64,000 nucleotides of DNA from Archangium gephyra (lineage in GTDB: Bacteria > Myxococcota > Myxococcia > Myxococcales > Myxococcaceae), in NCBI RefSeq assembly GCF_001027285.1, contig NZ_CP011509.1, positions 8,890,501 through 8,954,500 of the forward strand. Direction: 5' to 3'. Shown in pieces: positions 7,777 through 16,199 of the stretch. The translations under genes and the position numbers were made by a program. The notes beneath the pieces are model-generated. The model saw only the letters and a program-made list of their open reading frames with translations. It made no database searches and had not been told where the DNA came from. How positions within the stretch are numbered: position 1 is the first letter of the stretch; every line of letters begins with the position of its first letter.

Positions 7777-8742
7777 CTAGCCGCGCAGGCTCGCGCGGAA
7801 GGTGGCCAGGGCCGAGGCCAGGCCCGCCTGGGCGCGCTGCAGGCTGCGGCGCATCAGCAGCATGCGCACCCGCTCCGGCAGCGACAGTGGCGACGCGGTG
7901 CCAAAGCCCACCAGCTCCAGGCGCAGGGTGATGGCATCCAGCAGGTCCGCCAGGTCCGCGTGGGGACCGGCCAGCAGCACCACGTCCGGCGAGGCCGACT
8001 GGAGGCGCTCGGCGATCTCCCACCAGTCCGACGAGCCCGTCTCCAGCACCACCACGGCCGCGCCCATCAACGCCGGCGACTCCGGGGGCAGCGCCACGGC
8101 CTCCAGTCCCTCGTCCAGCAGGGCCTGGAGGGCCTCCGCACTGCCCACCACCGCGATCTGCCCGCCAGGAGCCACCCGGCTCGCCTGCTCGTAGGCGCGC
8201 AGCTGCGTCTCCAGCTGCTCGCGCGCCTCGGGAGAGGCCTGCCCACCGGCCTCCAGCAGCTCGGCGGCCTCGCGCGCCACCCGCCGCGCCAGCTCGCGCC
8301 CCTTCACCCGCTCCGAGCGGCGCTCCAGCGCGGCGCGCACCTTGGCCCGCACCAGCCGCAGGTCCTCGAAGGGCTTGAGGATGTAGTCGCTCGCGCCCGC
8401 CGCGAAGGCGGCGATCACCGACTCGGAGCTGGAGTAGCCGGTGATCATCACCGCCTCCAGCGCGGGCTGCAGGCCGCGCGCCTCGGCGATGAGCTCCACG
8501 CCGCCCATGCCCGGCAGGTTCTTGTCGGTGATGAGCACGTCGAAGCGCTGGGAGCGCAGCAGCTCCAGCGCCTCCTCGGCGTCCTCGGCCAGGCTCACCA
8601 CCAGGTCCGGCTCACGCGACAGCAACCGGGCGCACACGTCGCGCACCACGGGCTCGTCGTCCACCACCAGCACGGTCGAGGCGAGGGTCCCTCCACCCTC
8701 CTCACCCCCGCCGCCCTCATCCGTCTCGAAGGGGAGGTCCAT
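7777..8742 (-). CDS. Response regulator with receiver domain and receiver-like C-terminal half
   Basis: A 321-aa protein starting at ATG 8742. An acidic Gly/Glu-rich leader precedes a canonical receiver domain (about residues 22-140) with DD at 28-29, phosphoacceptor D73 (LITDKNLPGMGG), a conserved T/S in MITGYSSSE and the lysine in YILKPFED. A helical linker follows. Residues about 190-300 (QIAVVGSAEALQALLDEG, PDVVLLAGPHADLADLLDA) have the alternating beta-alpha pattern of a second receiver without the Asp/Lys signature. There is no DNA-binding domain, so it probably works by protein contacts. A receiver-histidine kinase is encoded 0.6 kb away. Confidence 0.9.
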   Translation of the reverse strand: MDLPFETDEGGGGEEGGGTLASTVLVVDDEPVVRDVCARLLSREPDLVVSLAEDAEEALELLRSQRFDVLITDKNLPGMGGVELIAEARGLQPALEAVMITGYSSSESVIAAFAAGASDYILKPFEDLRLVRAKVRAALERRSERVKGRELARRVAREAAELLEAGGQASPEAREQLETQLRAYEQASRVAPGGQIAVVGSAEALQALLDEGLEAVALPPESPALMGAAVVVLETGSSDWWEIAERLQSASPDVVLLAGPHADLADLLDAITLRLELVGFGTASPLSLPERVRMLLMRRSLQRAQAGLASALATFRASLRG

Positions 8743-8796
8743 GCGGTCGAGAATCGCACAGCTCGCGCCGGACTTCGAGCAACGCCATGTGAGGCT

Positions 8797-9408
8797 ATGC
8801 TGGGAGCCGTGGCGAGCTTCACGGATGCGTTGGAGGAGAACCCCGCCCCGCGGCGGTTGGGAGACGTACGACTGCGGTACGAGCCCGGCCGTCTCCTGGG
8901 CGAGTCCCTCCCCCCCTCTTTCTGGCGGCGGCAGCTCCCAGGCTTCTGCCTGGTGCTGGCGGCCTTGTGTACGGCGGGCGCGGTGGTGGGCGTCCTGCTC
9001 GGTGGCGACGAGGCGGTGGCTTCCGTGCCGCTGGGGCTGGGCGTGGTGGCCGTGGCCCTGGTGGGCTTCGCGCTCCAGTTGGAGGGGCAGCTCGGCCGGC
9101 GCCGCTTCGTGCTGCACTTCCCCACTGAGCGGTTGCGGCTGGAGCGGCTGCGGTGGGCTCCGGGGGCCACCCGTGCCGAGTGGGTGCCCTTCGACGAGGT
9201 GACCTCGGTGGATGTGGTGGAGCGTGCGCCCGGACGCTACGCGCTGGTGGTGGCGTGGCGCCCCGGGGACAAGGACTCGCGGGAGGAGACACGGCGCGAG
9301 GTGCTGGTGGAGCACATCGGCGCCCACGAGCAGGAGGCGCTCCTGCGCGTGTGGCGCCTGCTCCACAACGCCTTCGGCCTCAGGGGAGCTGGGCTCGCTG
9401 GAGCGTGA
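8797..9408 (+). CDS. Two-span membrane protein of unknown function
   Basis: A 203-aa product with two adjacent hydrophobic spans at about residues 49-69 (PGFCLVLAALCTAGAVVGVLL) and 75-96 (VPLGLGVVAVALVGFALQL). A soluble C-terminal beta-rich domain follows (RFVLHFPTERLRLERL, EWVPFDEVTSVDVVE, YALVVAWRPG) that resembles PH-like/bPH folds. That similarity is a guess from pattern only. It could start at ATG 8797 or GTG 8809. It is divergent from the response regulator (54 bp), and its 3' end overlaps the convergent histidine kinase by 29 nt. Confidence 0.78.
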   Translation: MLGAVASFTDALEENPAPRRLGDVRLRYEPGRLLGESLPPSFWRRQLPGFCLVLAALCTAGAVVGVLLGGDEAVASVPLGLGVVAVALVGFALQLEGQLGRRRFVLHFPTERLRLERLRWAPGATRAEWVPFDEVTSVDVVERAPGRYALVVAWRPGDKDSREETRREVLVEHIGAHEQEALLRVWRLLHNAFGLRGAGLAGA

Positions 9409-10537
9409 GCTCCACCTCGGTGCCCTCGCCCTGCTTCGACGACAGCCGCACCCCGCCGCCCGCCTGCGTCACCAACTCCTTGCAGATGGACAGGCCCAGG
9501 CCCGTGCCAATGCCCACCGGCTTGGTGGTGAAGAGCGGCTGGAAGACCTTCTCCTGCAGCTCCTGCGAGATGCCGCAGCCGTTGTCCGCCACGGTGAGCA
9601 CCACGTTCTGCTCACGCGACGTCCACCGCACCTCGATGCGGCCCGGCCGGCCCGTGCCCTCCATGGCCTGCGCGGCGTTGACGATGAGGTTGAGCAGCAC
9701 CTGGGTCAGCTTCACCGGGCCGAACGACACCTTCACCGGCTCGCCCATGGTGGTGATGCGGGCCCGGTCTCGCACCTCGGCGCGCGCCAGCTTCACCGCG
9801 AAGGACACCACCTCGGCCACATCCGCCGAGACCTCCATGTCCTCGCCGCGCGCCTGCGCCCTCAGGCCCAGCGCCACCCCGCGCAGGTGGTCCGCGCCCG
9901 TGGCCAGGTCCTGCAGGAGCGAGGGGAGATCCTCCAGCACGCTCGCCACCTCGGGCGAGGCATCCGTCGCCAGGTGCTTGGAGGCGTACTGCACCACGCA
10001 CTCCAGATCCCGCCGCAGCGAGGCCACGTTCTGCGACAGGTAGCCCACCGGGCCCATCAGCTCGTGCGCGATGCCGGCCGTCACCTGGCCCAACGTGGCC
10101 AGACGCTCGGCCTTCATCATCCGCCCTTCCACCTCGCGGATGCGCAGCTCCAGCCGGGCGATCTTCAGGCCGTCCTCGAGCGCGGCCAGCACCTCGGCGC
10201 GATCCCACGGCTTGACGAAGTAGCGGCTCACCTGGCCGCGGTTCACCGCGTCGATGACGGCCTGCATGTCCGAGTACGCGGTGACGAGCATGCGCTTGGC
10301 GTCCGGCGCCAGCGTGCGCGCGCGCTCCAGCAGCTCCACGCCCGTCATCTGCGGCATGCGCTGGTCCGACAGGATGACGCCGATCTCGCTGCGCTTCTGC
10401 TCCAGCAGCGTCAACGCCTCGGCCGGCGTCGAGCAGCGGAAGATGCGGAACTTCGAGCCGAAGTTCGCCTCGAACACCCTCAGGTTGAGCGCGTCGTCGT
10501 CGACATAGAGGACGGCGGGCAGGTCAGACGGGTTCAT
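9380..10537 (-). CDS. Sensor histidine kinase with N-terminal receiver domain
   Basis: A 385-aa cytoplasmic signalling protein. Residues about 7-122 form a receiver (DDD at 13-15, phosphoacceptor D58 in LSDQRMPQMTG, lysine in YFVKPWD). The dimerisation box has H158 in TAGIAHELMGPVGYL. The ATP-binding domain has the N-box (LNLIVNAAQAM), G1 (VADNGCGIS) and G2 (GIGTGLGLSICKE). No membrane span or PAS sensor is present, so input probably comes through phosphorylation of the receiver. The response regulator at 7777-8742 is a natural partner. The ATG at 10537 gives the receiver right at the N-terminus. Confidence 0.93.
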   Translation of the reverse strand: MNPSDLPAVLYVDDDALNLRVFEANFGSKFRIFRCSTPAEALTLLEQKRSEIGVILSDQRMPQMTGVELLERARTLAPDAKRMLVTAYSDMQAVIDAVNRGQVSRYFVKPWDRAEVLAALEDGLKIARLELRIREVEGRMMKAERLATLGQVTAGIAHELMGPVGYLSQNVASLRRDLECVVQYASKHLATDASPEVASVLEDLPSLLQDLATGADHLRGVALGLRAQARGEDMEVSADVAEVVSFAVKLARAEVRDRARITTMGEPVKVSFGPVKLTQVLLNLIVNAAQAMEGTGRPGRIEVRWTSREQNVVLTVADNGCGISQELQEKVFQPLFTTKPVGIGTGLGLSICKELVTQAGGGVRLSSKQGEGTEVELTLQRAQLP

Positions 10538-10740
10538 GGAATTCCTCTCCGGGCCAGGCCCACCACCCCACTCACGCCATGCCTACCCACTGCGCCCACG
10601 CCCCAAGAGATACCACGTCGCGCGCAAAACCCGATGGGCCGTGTTTGAGCCGATGAGAAGACCCGCACGCACCGGCAACCCCGGCATGCTCGGCGTCAAG
10701 CGCTCCCCTACCCGCTCGCAGGAGCGCCCACCTGGAGCCC

Positions 10741-11055
10741 TCAGCGCGAGGGCATGGGAGCGAGCGGGGCCTCGGTGGCCTCCTCGCCCGCGCCCGCCTG
10801 GGACTCCAGCGTCTGCTGGATGGCCTCCAGGGAGTCGAAGCGCCGCGCCGGCAGGCTGCCCAGCAGGGAGACGATGAGCGAGGGAGCCTCGTTCTCCCGG
10901 GCGAGCAGCACGAGCTGGTCCACGGACAGGGGGAACACGGCCCCGAGCAGGGACTGGTGAAGGGGCTGGGCCAGCGGCGAGGGAGTTCCCATGCGCGTCT
11001 CCAGTTCCTTCATGCCCTCCTCCAGCCGGGTGCGCCTCGTGTCGTCATCATTCAT
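10741..11055 (-). CDS. Small DUF2795-like protein
   Basis: A 104-aa product starting at ATG 11055. The central segment (LLGAVFPLSVDQLVLLARENEAPSLIV followed by SLPARRFDSLEAIQQTL) follows the DUF2795 pattern of short helical proteins (FP/YP motif, a middle helix, LP.R.F.S..EI). Both ends are charged and low in complexity. Function unknown. A longer frame exists upstream, but the ATG shown starts a typical acidic N-terminus and avoids the divergent gene's upstream region. Confidence 0.7.
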   Translation of the reverse strand: MNDDDTRRTRLEEGMKELETRMGTPSPLAQPLHQSLLGAVFPLSVDQLVLLARENEAPSLIVSLLGSLPARRFDSLEAIQQTLESQAGAGEEATEAPLAPMPSR

Positions 11056-11212
11056 TGCCAAGAAGTTAAGCAGCTCACGAAAGAGTTGCGCGCACTTTTC
11101 GACGGCTCCCCCAGCGGGCAGGGGAGCGGTGCCTCCGGAATCGGCTCCGCCATGGCCGTCTCCCACCTCAACCCCCACCGTATGGCGAGACTCCCACCCA
11201 CGGAGGCACGAG

Positions 11213-11425
11213 ATGGCGGACAAAAAGGACCCCCACTACGCCGAGCACATCGAGCACGTGCAGGCCACCCACCCGGATCCATGGCCCGGCATCAAGGGCC
11301 GCTCCGAGGAGCACGAGAACGAGCTGCCCACGGGCACCCAGCGCGCCGATCAGGCCAGCGTCACCGAGGCCCAGCGCAAGCTGGAGCACGAAATGCACGA
11401 CGAGGAGGAGCCGACCCGCGAGTAG
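11213..11425 (+). CDS. Small acidic His-rich protein of unknown function
   Basis: A 70-aa protein preceded by a strong GGAGG (11202-11206) at 6-nt spacing, which fixes the start. It is rich in Glu, Asp and His (HYAEHIEHVQATHPDP, EEHENELPTGTQ, LEHEMHDEEEP) with no hydrophobic segment. It is likely a soluble, partly disordered protein. Metal binding is possible from the His/Glu content, but nothing confirms it. No family recognised. Confidence 0.75.
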   Translation: MADKKDPHYAEHIEHVQATHPDPWPGIKGRSEEHENELPTGTQRADQASVTEAQRKLEHEMHDEEEPTRE

Positions 11426-11482
11426 CGGGCCGGAAGCCCCGGGCGGGCCGCGCGTACAGGCGGCCCGCCAGGGCGGTAGCGG

Positions 11483-13090
11483 CTAGAACAGCAGCCGCAT
11501 GGGGTGCTCGAGCAGCGCCTTGAGCTCCCGCAGGTACTCGGCGCCGATGGCCCCGTCGATGACGCGGTGGTCGCCCGAGAGCGTCACCGTCATCAACTTG
11601 CGAACCACCATCTGCCCGTCGCGCACCACCACCTTGTCCGAGACGGAGCCCACCGCGAGGATGGCCGCCTGGGGCGGGTTGATGACGGCGATGAACGAGT
11701 CGATGCCGTACATGCCCAGGTTGGACACCGTCAGCGAGCCACCCGTGTACTCGTGCGGCTTGAGGCCGCGCTTGCGGGCCCGCTCGGCCAGGTCACGCGC
11801 CTCGGCGGAGATGGCCGACAGCCCCTTCTTGTCCGCGTCGCGGATGATGGGGGTGATGAGGCCGTCCTCGATGGCCACCGCGATGCCGACGTCCACCGTC
11901 TCGAAGTGCAGGATGGTGTCACCGTGCAGCGACACGTTCATCTTCGGGTAGCGGCGCAGCGCCATCGCCGACGCCTTCACGATGATGTCGTTGACGGAGA
12001 CCTTGGACTCGAGCGCCTTGGCCTCCTCGCGGATCTTCAGCGCGGCGTCCATCTCCACGTCCACCGAGAGGTAGAAGTGCGGAACGCCGGGCTTCACCTC
12101 GGCCATGCGCTGGGCGATGACCTTGCGCATGGTGGTGACGGGCACCGACTTCGGCTCGGGACGCACGCCCGGGGCAGCAGCCGCGGCGGCGGGAGCCTTG
12201 GCGGCGGCCGCTGCGGGAGCCTGGGTGAGCGCCTTCTCGATGTCGCTCTTCACGATGCGGCCGAGCGGACCGGAGCCCTGGACCTGGGAGAGGTCCAGAC
12301 CGCGATCGCGGGCCATGCGCTTCGCCAGCGGGCTGGCACGCACCCGGCCTCCCGGCGTGGACACCGGAGCGGCGGCCTTGGGCGCGGGCGCCGGAGCCTG
12401 GGCAGGCGCCGGAGTGGCGGCCTTGGGAGCGGCGGGCGCTGGAGCCTGAGCGGGAGCGGCGGCCTTGGCGCCACCCTTCCCGGCCAGGAACGCGATGGGC
12501 GCGCCCACCTTGGCCATCTGGCCCTCCTGCACCACGATGCGGGCGAGCACCCCGTCGTCGTAGGCCTCCACCTCGAGGTTGGACTTGTCCGTCTCCACCT
12601 CGGCGATGGCCTGGCCGGAGGAGACCTTGTCCCCCTCCTTCTTCAGCCACTTGACGAGCTTGCCCTCCGTCATGGTCGGGGAGAGCGCGGGCATCACCAC
12701 GGGGATGCCATCGCCTCCACCACCGGCGGCGGCGGGCTGTGCGGCGGGAGCCGGAGCGGCGGGAGCGGGCGCGGCGGCCGGCTTGGGGGCCTCGGCCTTG
12801 GGAGCGGCGGGCGCGGCGGCCTTGGCTCCGCCGCCGCCGTCCACCTTCTCGCCCTTGGCACCGAGGAAGGCGATGGGCGCACCCACGGTGGCCATCTCCC
12901 CCTCGGGGACGACGATCTTCAGGAGATACCCGTCGTCGTAGGCTTCAATCTCGAGGTTCGACTTGTCGGTCTCGCACTCGGCGATCGCCTCGCCGGAGGA
13001 GACCTTGTCGCCCTCTTTCTTGAGCCACTTGACGATCTTGCCCTCCTTCATCGTCGGAGAGAGGGAGGGCATCTGGATGGGCGTGGCCAT
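11483..13090 (-). CDS. pdhC: Pyruvate dehydrogenase E2, dihydrolipoamide acetyltransferase
   Basis: A 535-aa E2 that transfers the acetyl group from E1 to CoA. There are two tandem lipoyl domains, each with ETDKSN carrying the lipoylated lysine (about residues 1-78 and 128-205), joined by Ala/Pro-rich linkers. A peripheral-subunit-binding domain follows (RVRASPLAKRMARDRGLDLSQVQGSG.. GRI). The catalytic domain ends in the acyltransferase motif DHRVIDGA. The two lipoyl modules are nearly duplicate. Third gene of pdhABC, 7 nt after pdhB. E3 is not in this window. Confidence 0.96.
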   Translation of the reverse strand: MATPIQMPSLSPTMKEGKIVKWLKKEGDKVSSGEAIAECETDKSNLEIEAYDDGYLLKIVVPEGEMATVGAPIAFLGAKGEKVDGGGGAKAAAPAAPKAEAPKPAAAPAPAAPAPAAQPAAAGGGGDGIPVVMPALSPTMTEGKLVKWLKKEGDKVSSGQAIAEVETDKSNLEVEAYDDGVLARIVVQEGQMAKVGAPIAFLAGKGGAKAAAPAQAPAPAAPKAATPAPAQAPAPAPKAAAPVSTPGGRVRASPLAKRMARDRGLDLSQVQGSGPLGRIVKSDIEKALTQAPAAAAAKAPAAAAAAPGVRPEPKSVPVTTMRKVIAQRMAEVKPGVPHFYLSVDVEMDAALKIREEAKALESKVSVNDIIVKASAMALRRYPKMNVSLHGDTILHFETVDVGIAVAIEDGLITPIIRDADKKGLSAISAEARDLAERARKRGLKPHEYTGGSLTVSNLGMYGIDSFIAVINPPQAAILAVGSVSDKVVVRDGQMVVRKLMTVTLSGDHRVIDGAIGAEYLRELKALLEHPMRLLF

Positions 13091-13097
13091 ACGGTTC

Positions 13098-14084
13098 TCA
13101 GGCTCCCTCGCGGTAGAGGACCTTCTTCACGGCCGCGATGATCTTGGGCGCGTCCGGCTGGATCGCGTTCTCCAGGTTCGCCGCGTAGGACATGTTCACG
13201 TCGAGGCCGGTCACGCGCACGACGGGCGCGTCCAGGTCGTCGAAGGCCTTGGACTGGATGATGTCCACCACCTGCGCACCGACGCCGGCCAGGGGCCAGC
13301 CCTCTTCCACGACGACGGCGCGGTTCGTCTTGCGCACCGTGGCGAGGATGGCTTCCTCGTCCAGGGGCCGCAGCGTGCGCAGGTCGAGGATCTCCACGGA
13401 GATGCCCTCGGCCTCCAGCTGCTTCGCGGCCTCCTCGCAGAAGTAATACATGCGCGACCAGGTGATGAGGCTGACGTCCTTGCCCTCGCGCTTCACGTCC
13501 GCCTTGCCGATGGGGACGATGTGCTCGCCCTCGGGCACCTCGCCCTTGAGGGCGTAGAGGCGCTCCCCCTCGATCATGATGACGGGGTTCTCGTCGCGGA
13601 TGGCCGACTTGAGCAGGCCCTTGGCGTCGGCCGGCGTGGCGGGGGCAATCACCTTCAGGCCCGGGAAGTGGGCGTAGTTGGCCTCGAGCGCCTGGCTGTG
13701 CTGGCTGGAGAGCCGGCCGCCCGCGCCACCCGGGCCGCGGAACACGATGGGGCAGCGCAGCTGGCCACCGGACATGTGCCGCAGCTTCGCCGCGTTGTTG
13801 ACGATCTGGTCCATCGCCAGGATGGCGAAGTTCCACGTCATCATCTCCACCACCGGACGCAGGCCCACCATGGCGGCGCCCACACCCAGGCCGGTGAAGC
13901 CCAGCTCGGAGATGGGCGCGTCGATGATGCGCGCGCTCCCGAACTTGTCCAGCAGGCCCTGGGACACCTTGAAGGCGCCCTGGTAGCGACCCACTTCCTC
14001 ACCAATGAGGAACACGTTGGCGTCGCGCTCCATCTCCTCGGCGAGCGCCTGGTTCAGCGCCTCGCGGTACATCAACTCGGCCAT
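13098..14084 (-). CDS. pdhB: Pyruvate dehydrogenase E1 component, beta subunit
   Basis: A 328-aa transketolase-like beta subunit. It carries the TPP-pocket and pyrimidine-binding segments (FLIGEEVGRYQGAFKVSQGL, DAPISELGFTGLGVGAA, FRGPGG) and the C-terminal transketolase domain (SMAY-equivalent region, DLRTLRPLDEEAI, VVVEEGWPLAG). With PdhA it decarboxylates pyruvate and acetylates the E2 lipoate. It lies between pdhA (48 nt upstream) and pdhC (7 nt downstream) in one operon. Confidence 0.96.
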   Translation of the reverse strand: MAELMYREALNQALAEEMERDANVFLIGEEVGRYQGAFKVSQGLLDKFGSARIIDAPISELGFTGLGVGAAMVGLRPVVEMMTWNFAILAMDQIVNNAAKLRHMSGGQLRCPIVFRGPGGAGGRLSSQHSQALEANYAHFPGLKVIAPATPADAKGLLKSAIRDENPVIMIEGERLYALKGEVPEGEHIVPIGKADVKREGKDVSLITWSRMYYFCEEAAKQLEAEGISVEILDLRTLRPLDEEAILATVRKTNRAVVVEEGWPLAGVGAQVVDIIQSKAFDDLDAPVVRVTGLDVNMSYAANLENAIQPDAPKIIAAVKKVLYREGA

Positions 14085-14132
14085 TGTTGGCTCCGAATGC
14101 GAAATCCGTAATGAGTGGTCAGTGGAAGAGGG

Positions 14133-15275
14133 CTAGCGCTTGAGGCCAGCCGCCTTGTCCGCCTTGTCGGCCTGCTCGCGGGGCTCGAGATCCCACGTCA
14201 CCTTCAGCTCCTGGCCGGACGGGTACTTGGGCCACTTCGTCACCTTCTGGCCCAGCACGCGCTCGCGGGGGCGCACGTCCTCCTCGCCCTCCTCCACGAT
14301 GGTGTCCTTCCACAGCTCGGCCAGGTCCGGCTCGGGCGACTCGTCGGCGAACTTCACCGCCGCGTCCACCTGCGCCTTGACCTCTTCCTCGATGGCGTCG
14401 AACTCCTCTTCCTTCGCCAGCTTCTGCTTGATGGCGTAGTCCTTGAGGCGCGGGATGGGGTCGTTCTTGCGCTCGTCCTCCACCTCCTGCTTGGTGCGGT
14501 AGGTGGCGGGGTCGGCCATGGAGTGGCCACGGAAGCGGTAGGTGTTGGCCTCCATCAGCACCGGGCCATTGCCGGCGCGGATGTACGCGGCCGCGTCCTT
14601 CACCGCCTCGTACATCTTCAGCACGTCCATGCCGTCCACGGCCTCGTGGCGCATGCCGAAGCCCTCGCCGCGCTTGTGGATCTCCGGCACCGCCGAGGTG
14701 CGCGCGATGGCCGTGCCCATGCCGTAGCGGTTGTTCTCGCAGATGTAGAGCACCGGCAGCTTCCACTTCACGGCCATGTTGAGCGTCTCGTGGAAGATGC
14801 CCTGGTTGGCCGCGGCGTCACCGAAGTAGCACACGGTGATGCGGTCCTCGTTGCGGTAGCGGCTGGCGAAGGCCATGCCCGCGGCCAGGCCAATCTGCGC
14901 GCCGACGATGCCGTAGCCGCCGTAGAAGTGGTTCTCGATGTCGAAGATGTGCATCGAGCCGCCCTTGCCCTTGCTGTAGCCGCCGGTGCGGCCGAAGAGC
15001 TCCGCCATGACCATGCCCGGGTCCGAGCCACGCGCCAGCGGCTGGGCGTGGTCGCGGTAACCCGACAACATGTAGTCATCCGGACGGATGGCCTCCTCGA
15101 CACCGGCCGCCACCGCCTCCTGGCCGATGTACAGGTGACAGAAACCGGCGATCTTCCCGAGGCCGTACTGCTGGCCCGCCCGCTCCTCGAAGCGGCGCAT
15201 CAGGTACATCTTCCGGTACATCGTCAACAGCAGGTCCTTCGAGTACTTGCTGGCCACCGCCAAGCCTCCGAACAT
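14133..15275 (-). CDS. pdhA: Pyruvate dehydrogenase E1 component, alpha subunit
   Basis: A 380-aa TPP-dependent alpha subunit. The thiamine diphosphate/Mg2+ motif GDAAANQGIFHETLN and CENNRYGMGT are intact. GGSMHIFD and YGGYGIVGAQ are typical of the family, and the phosphorylation-loop-like YRFRGHS is present. First gene of pdhABC. The annotated ATG is at 15275. A GTG at 15257 has a better ribosome site (GGAGG 7 nt upstream) and would give MASKYSKD as the N-terminus, so the first six residues may not be translated. Confidence 0.95.
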   Translation of the reverse strand: MFGGLAVASKYSKDLLLTMYRKMYLMRRFEERAGQQYGLGKIAGFCHLYIGQEAVAAGVEEAIRPDDYMLSGYRDHAQPLARGSDPGMVMAELFGRTGGYSKGKGGSMHIFDIENHFYGGYGIVGAQIGLAAGMAFASRYRNEDRITVCYFGDAAANQGIFHETLNMAVKWKLPVLYICENNRYGMGTAIARTSAVPEIHKRGEGFGMRHEAVDGMDVLKMYEAVKDAAAYIRAGNGPVLMEANTYRFRGHSMADPATYRTKQEVEDERKNDPIPRLKDYAIKQKLAKEEEFDAIEEEVKAQVDAAVKFADESPEPDLAELWKDTIVEEGEEDVRPRERVLGQKVTKWPKYPSGQELKVTWDLEPREQADKADKAAGLKR

Positions 15276-15405
15276 TGAGGCCGTCCCGGGAACAGGGGAC
15301 GGCAGACGCCGTGCGCCTCATAGCGCGCGGACGTGGGACTGCCAAAGCGCTTTCGTGCACCCACCGGGCGGGCCGTCCTCCGGACCACCCTTTAGGCGCA
15401 TTGCG

Positions 15406-16149
15406 TCAAGGCTCGTGTGAGAAGTGTGGCACCGAGACGATTTCGTCGAGGAGCGTCACCGGCCGGCCAGAGTGGTCGGTCGCCAGGTGGACGACCTTGG
15501 CCCCCGGGAAGCGGTGCAGGTAGTCGTTGGCGTGGGTGGGCTCGTTGTCGAAGGCGGCGATCAGCGTCCCCAGCTCGCCCAGGCGGGCGTGGGCGGTCCG
15601 CTTGAACTCGTCATCGTTGTCCTGCATGGCCGGCTTCATCAGCAGGTGGACGCGCCCCTCGCCGGGCAGAGCCAGGCCGTTGCGGCGCATGCAGTCCACG
15701 GTGCCCGCCCGCATGCCCTCATGACGGCCGGTGACGTAGGCCAGGTGCGCCCCGGTGGCCGCCACCGCGTGGGTGAAGGCCGCGGCGCCCCGGATGGCCA
15801 CGTCGTCCACGCAGTACTCACTGGTGAAGAAGCGCTCCAGCCAGAAGTCCCGGGCCGCGTGGAAGTGGGTCTCCACCTCCTCCGCCGACAGGCCGCAGTT
15901 GCGCATGGCGCCCCGCATGTCGAAGCCACTGTCCCAGTGGCGCGGCTCGCAAGCCGTCAGCTTCTCCACCGCCCGGGCCTGGCCGAACTCCCGGAGGATG
16001 CGCGACTGCCGCGGGCTGTTGTCGAAGAGCGTGGAGTCCAGGTCGAAGGCCAGCACCGCCTGGGAGCCGAGCGAGCGCGCCTGCTCCAGGATGCCGCGCA
16101 GCGTGTCCTGCCAGCCGTCCCGGACGCGGGTCTTGAGATCGAAAGACAT
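15406..16149 (-). CDS. HAD-superfamily hydrolase
   Basis: A 247-aa protein with HAD motif I LAFDLDSTLFDN (about residues 33-44), motif II YVTGRHEGMR, a lysine at MKPAMQ for motif III and an acidic motif IV AAFDNEPTHAN. A helical cap lies between motifs I and II. The combination with TGRHE resembles acid-phosphatase/polynucleotide-phosphatase-like HAD enzymes, but the substrate is not predictable. It is a single gene, 130 nt downstream of pdhA in divergent-free order on the same strand, with no obvious pathway link. Confidence 0.85.
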   Translation of the reverse strand: MSFDLKTRVRDGWQDTLRGILEQARSLGSQAVLAFDLDSTLFDNSPRQSRILREFGQARAVEKLTACEPRHWDSGFDMRGAMRNCGLSAEEVETHFHAARDFWLERFFTSEYCVDDVAIRGAAAFTHAVAATGAHLAYVTGRHEGMRAGTVDCMRRNGLALPGEGRVHLLMKPAMQDNDDEFKRTAHARLGELGTLIAAFDNEPTHANDYLHRFPGAKVVHLATDHSGRPVTLLDEIVSVPHFSHEP

Positions 16150-16199
16150 GGCCCTTTGTATAGGGCACCCGGCGCCCGGACCGCGCGGAATTCCGCCAT

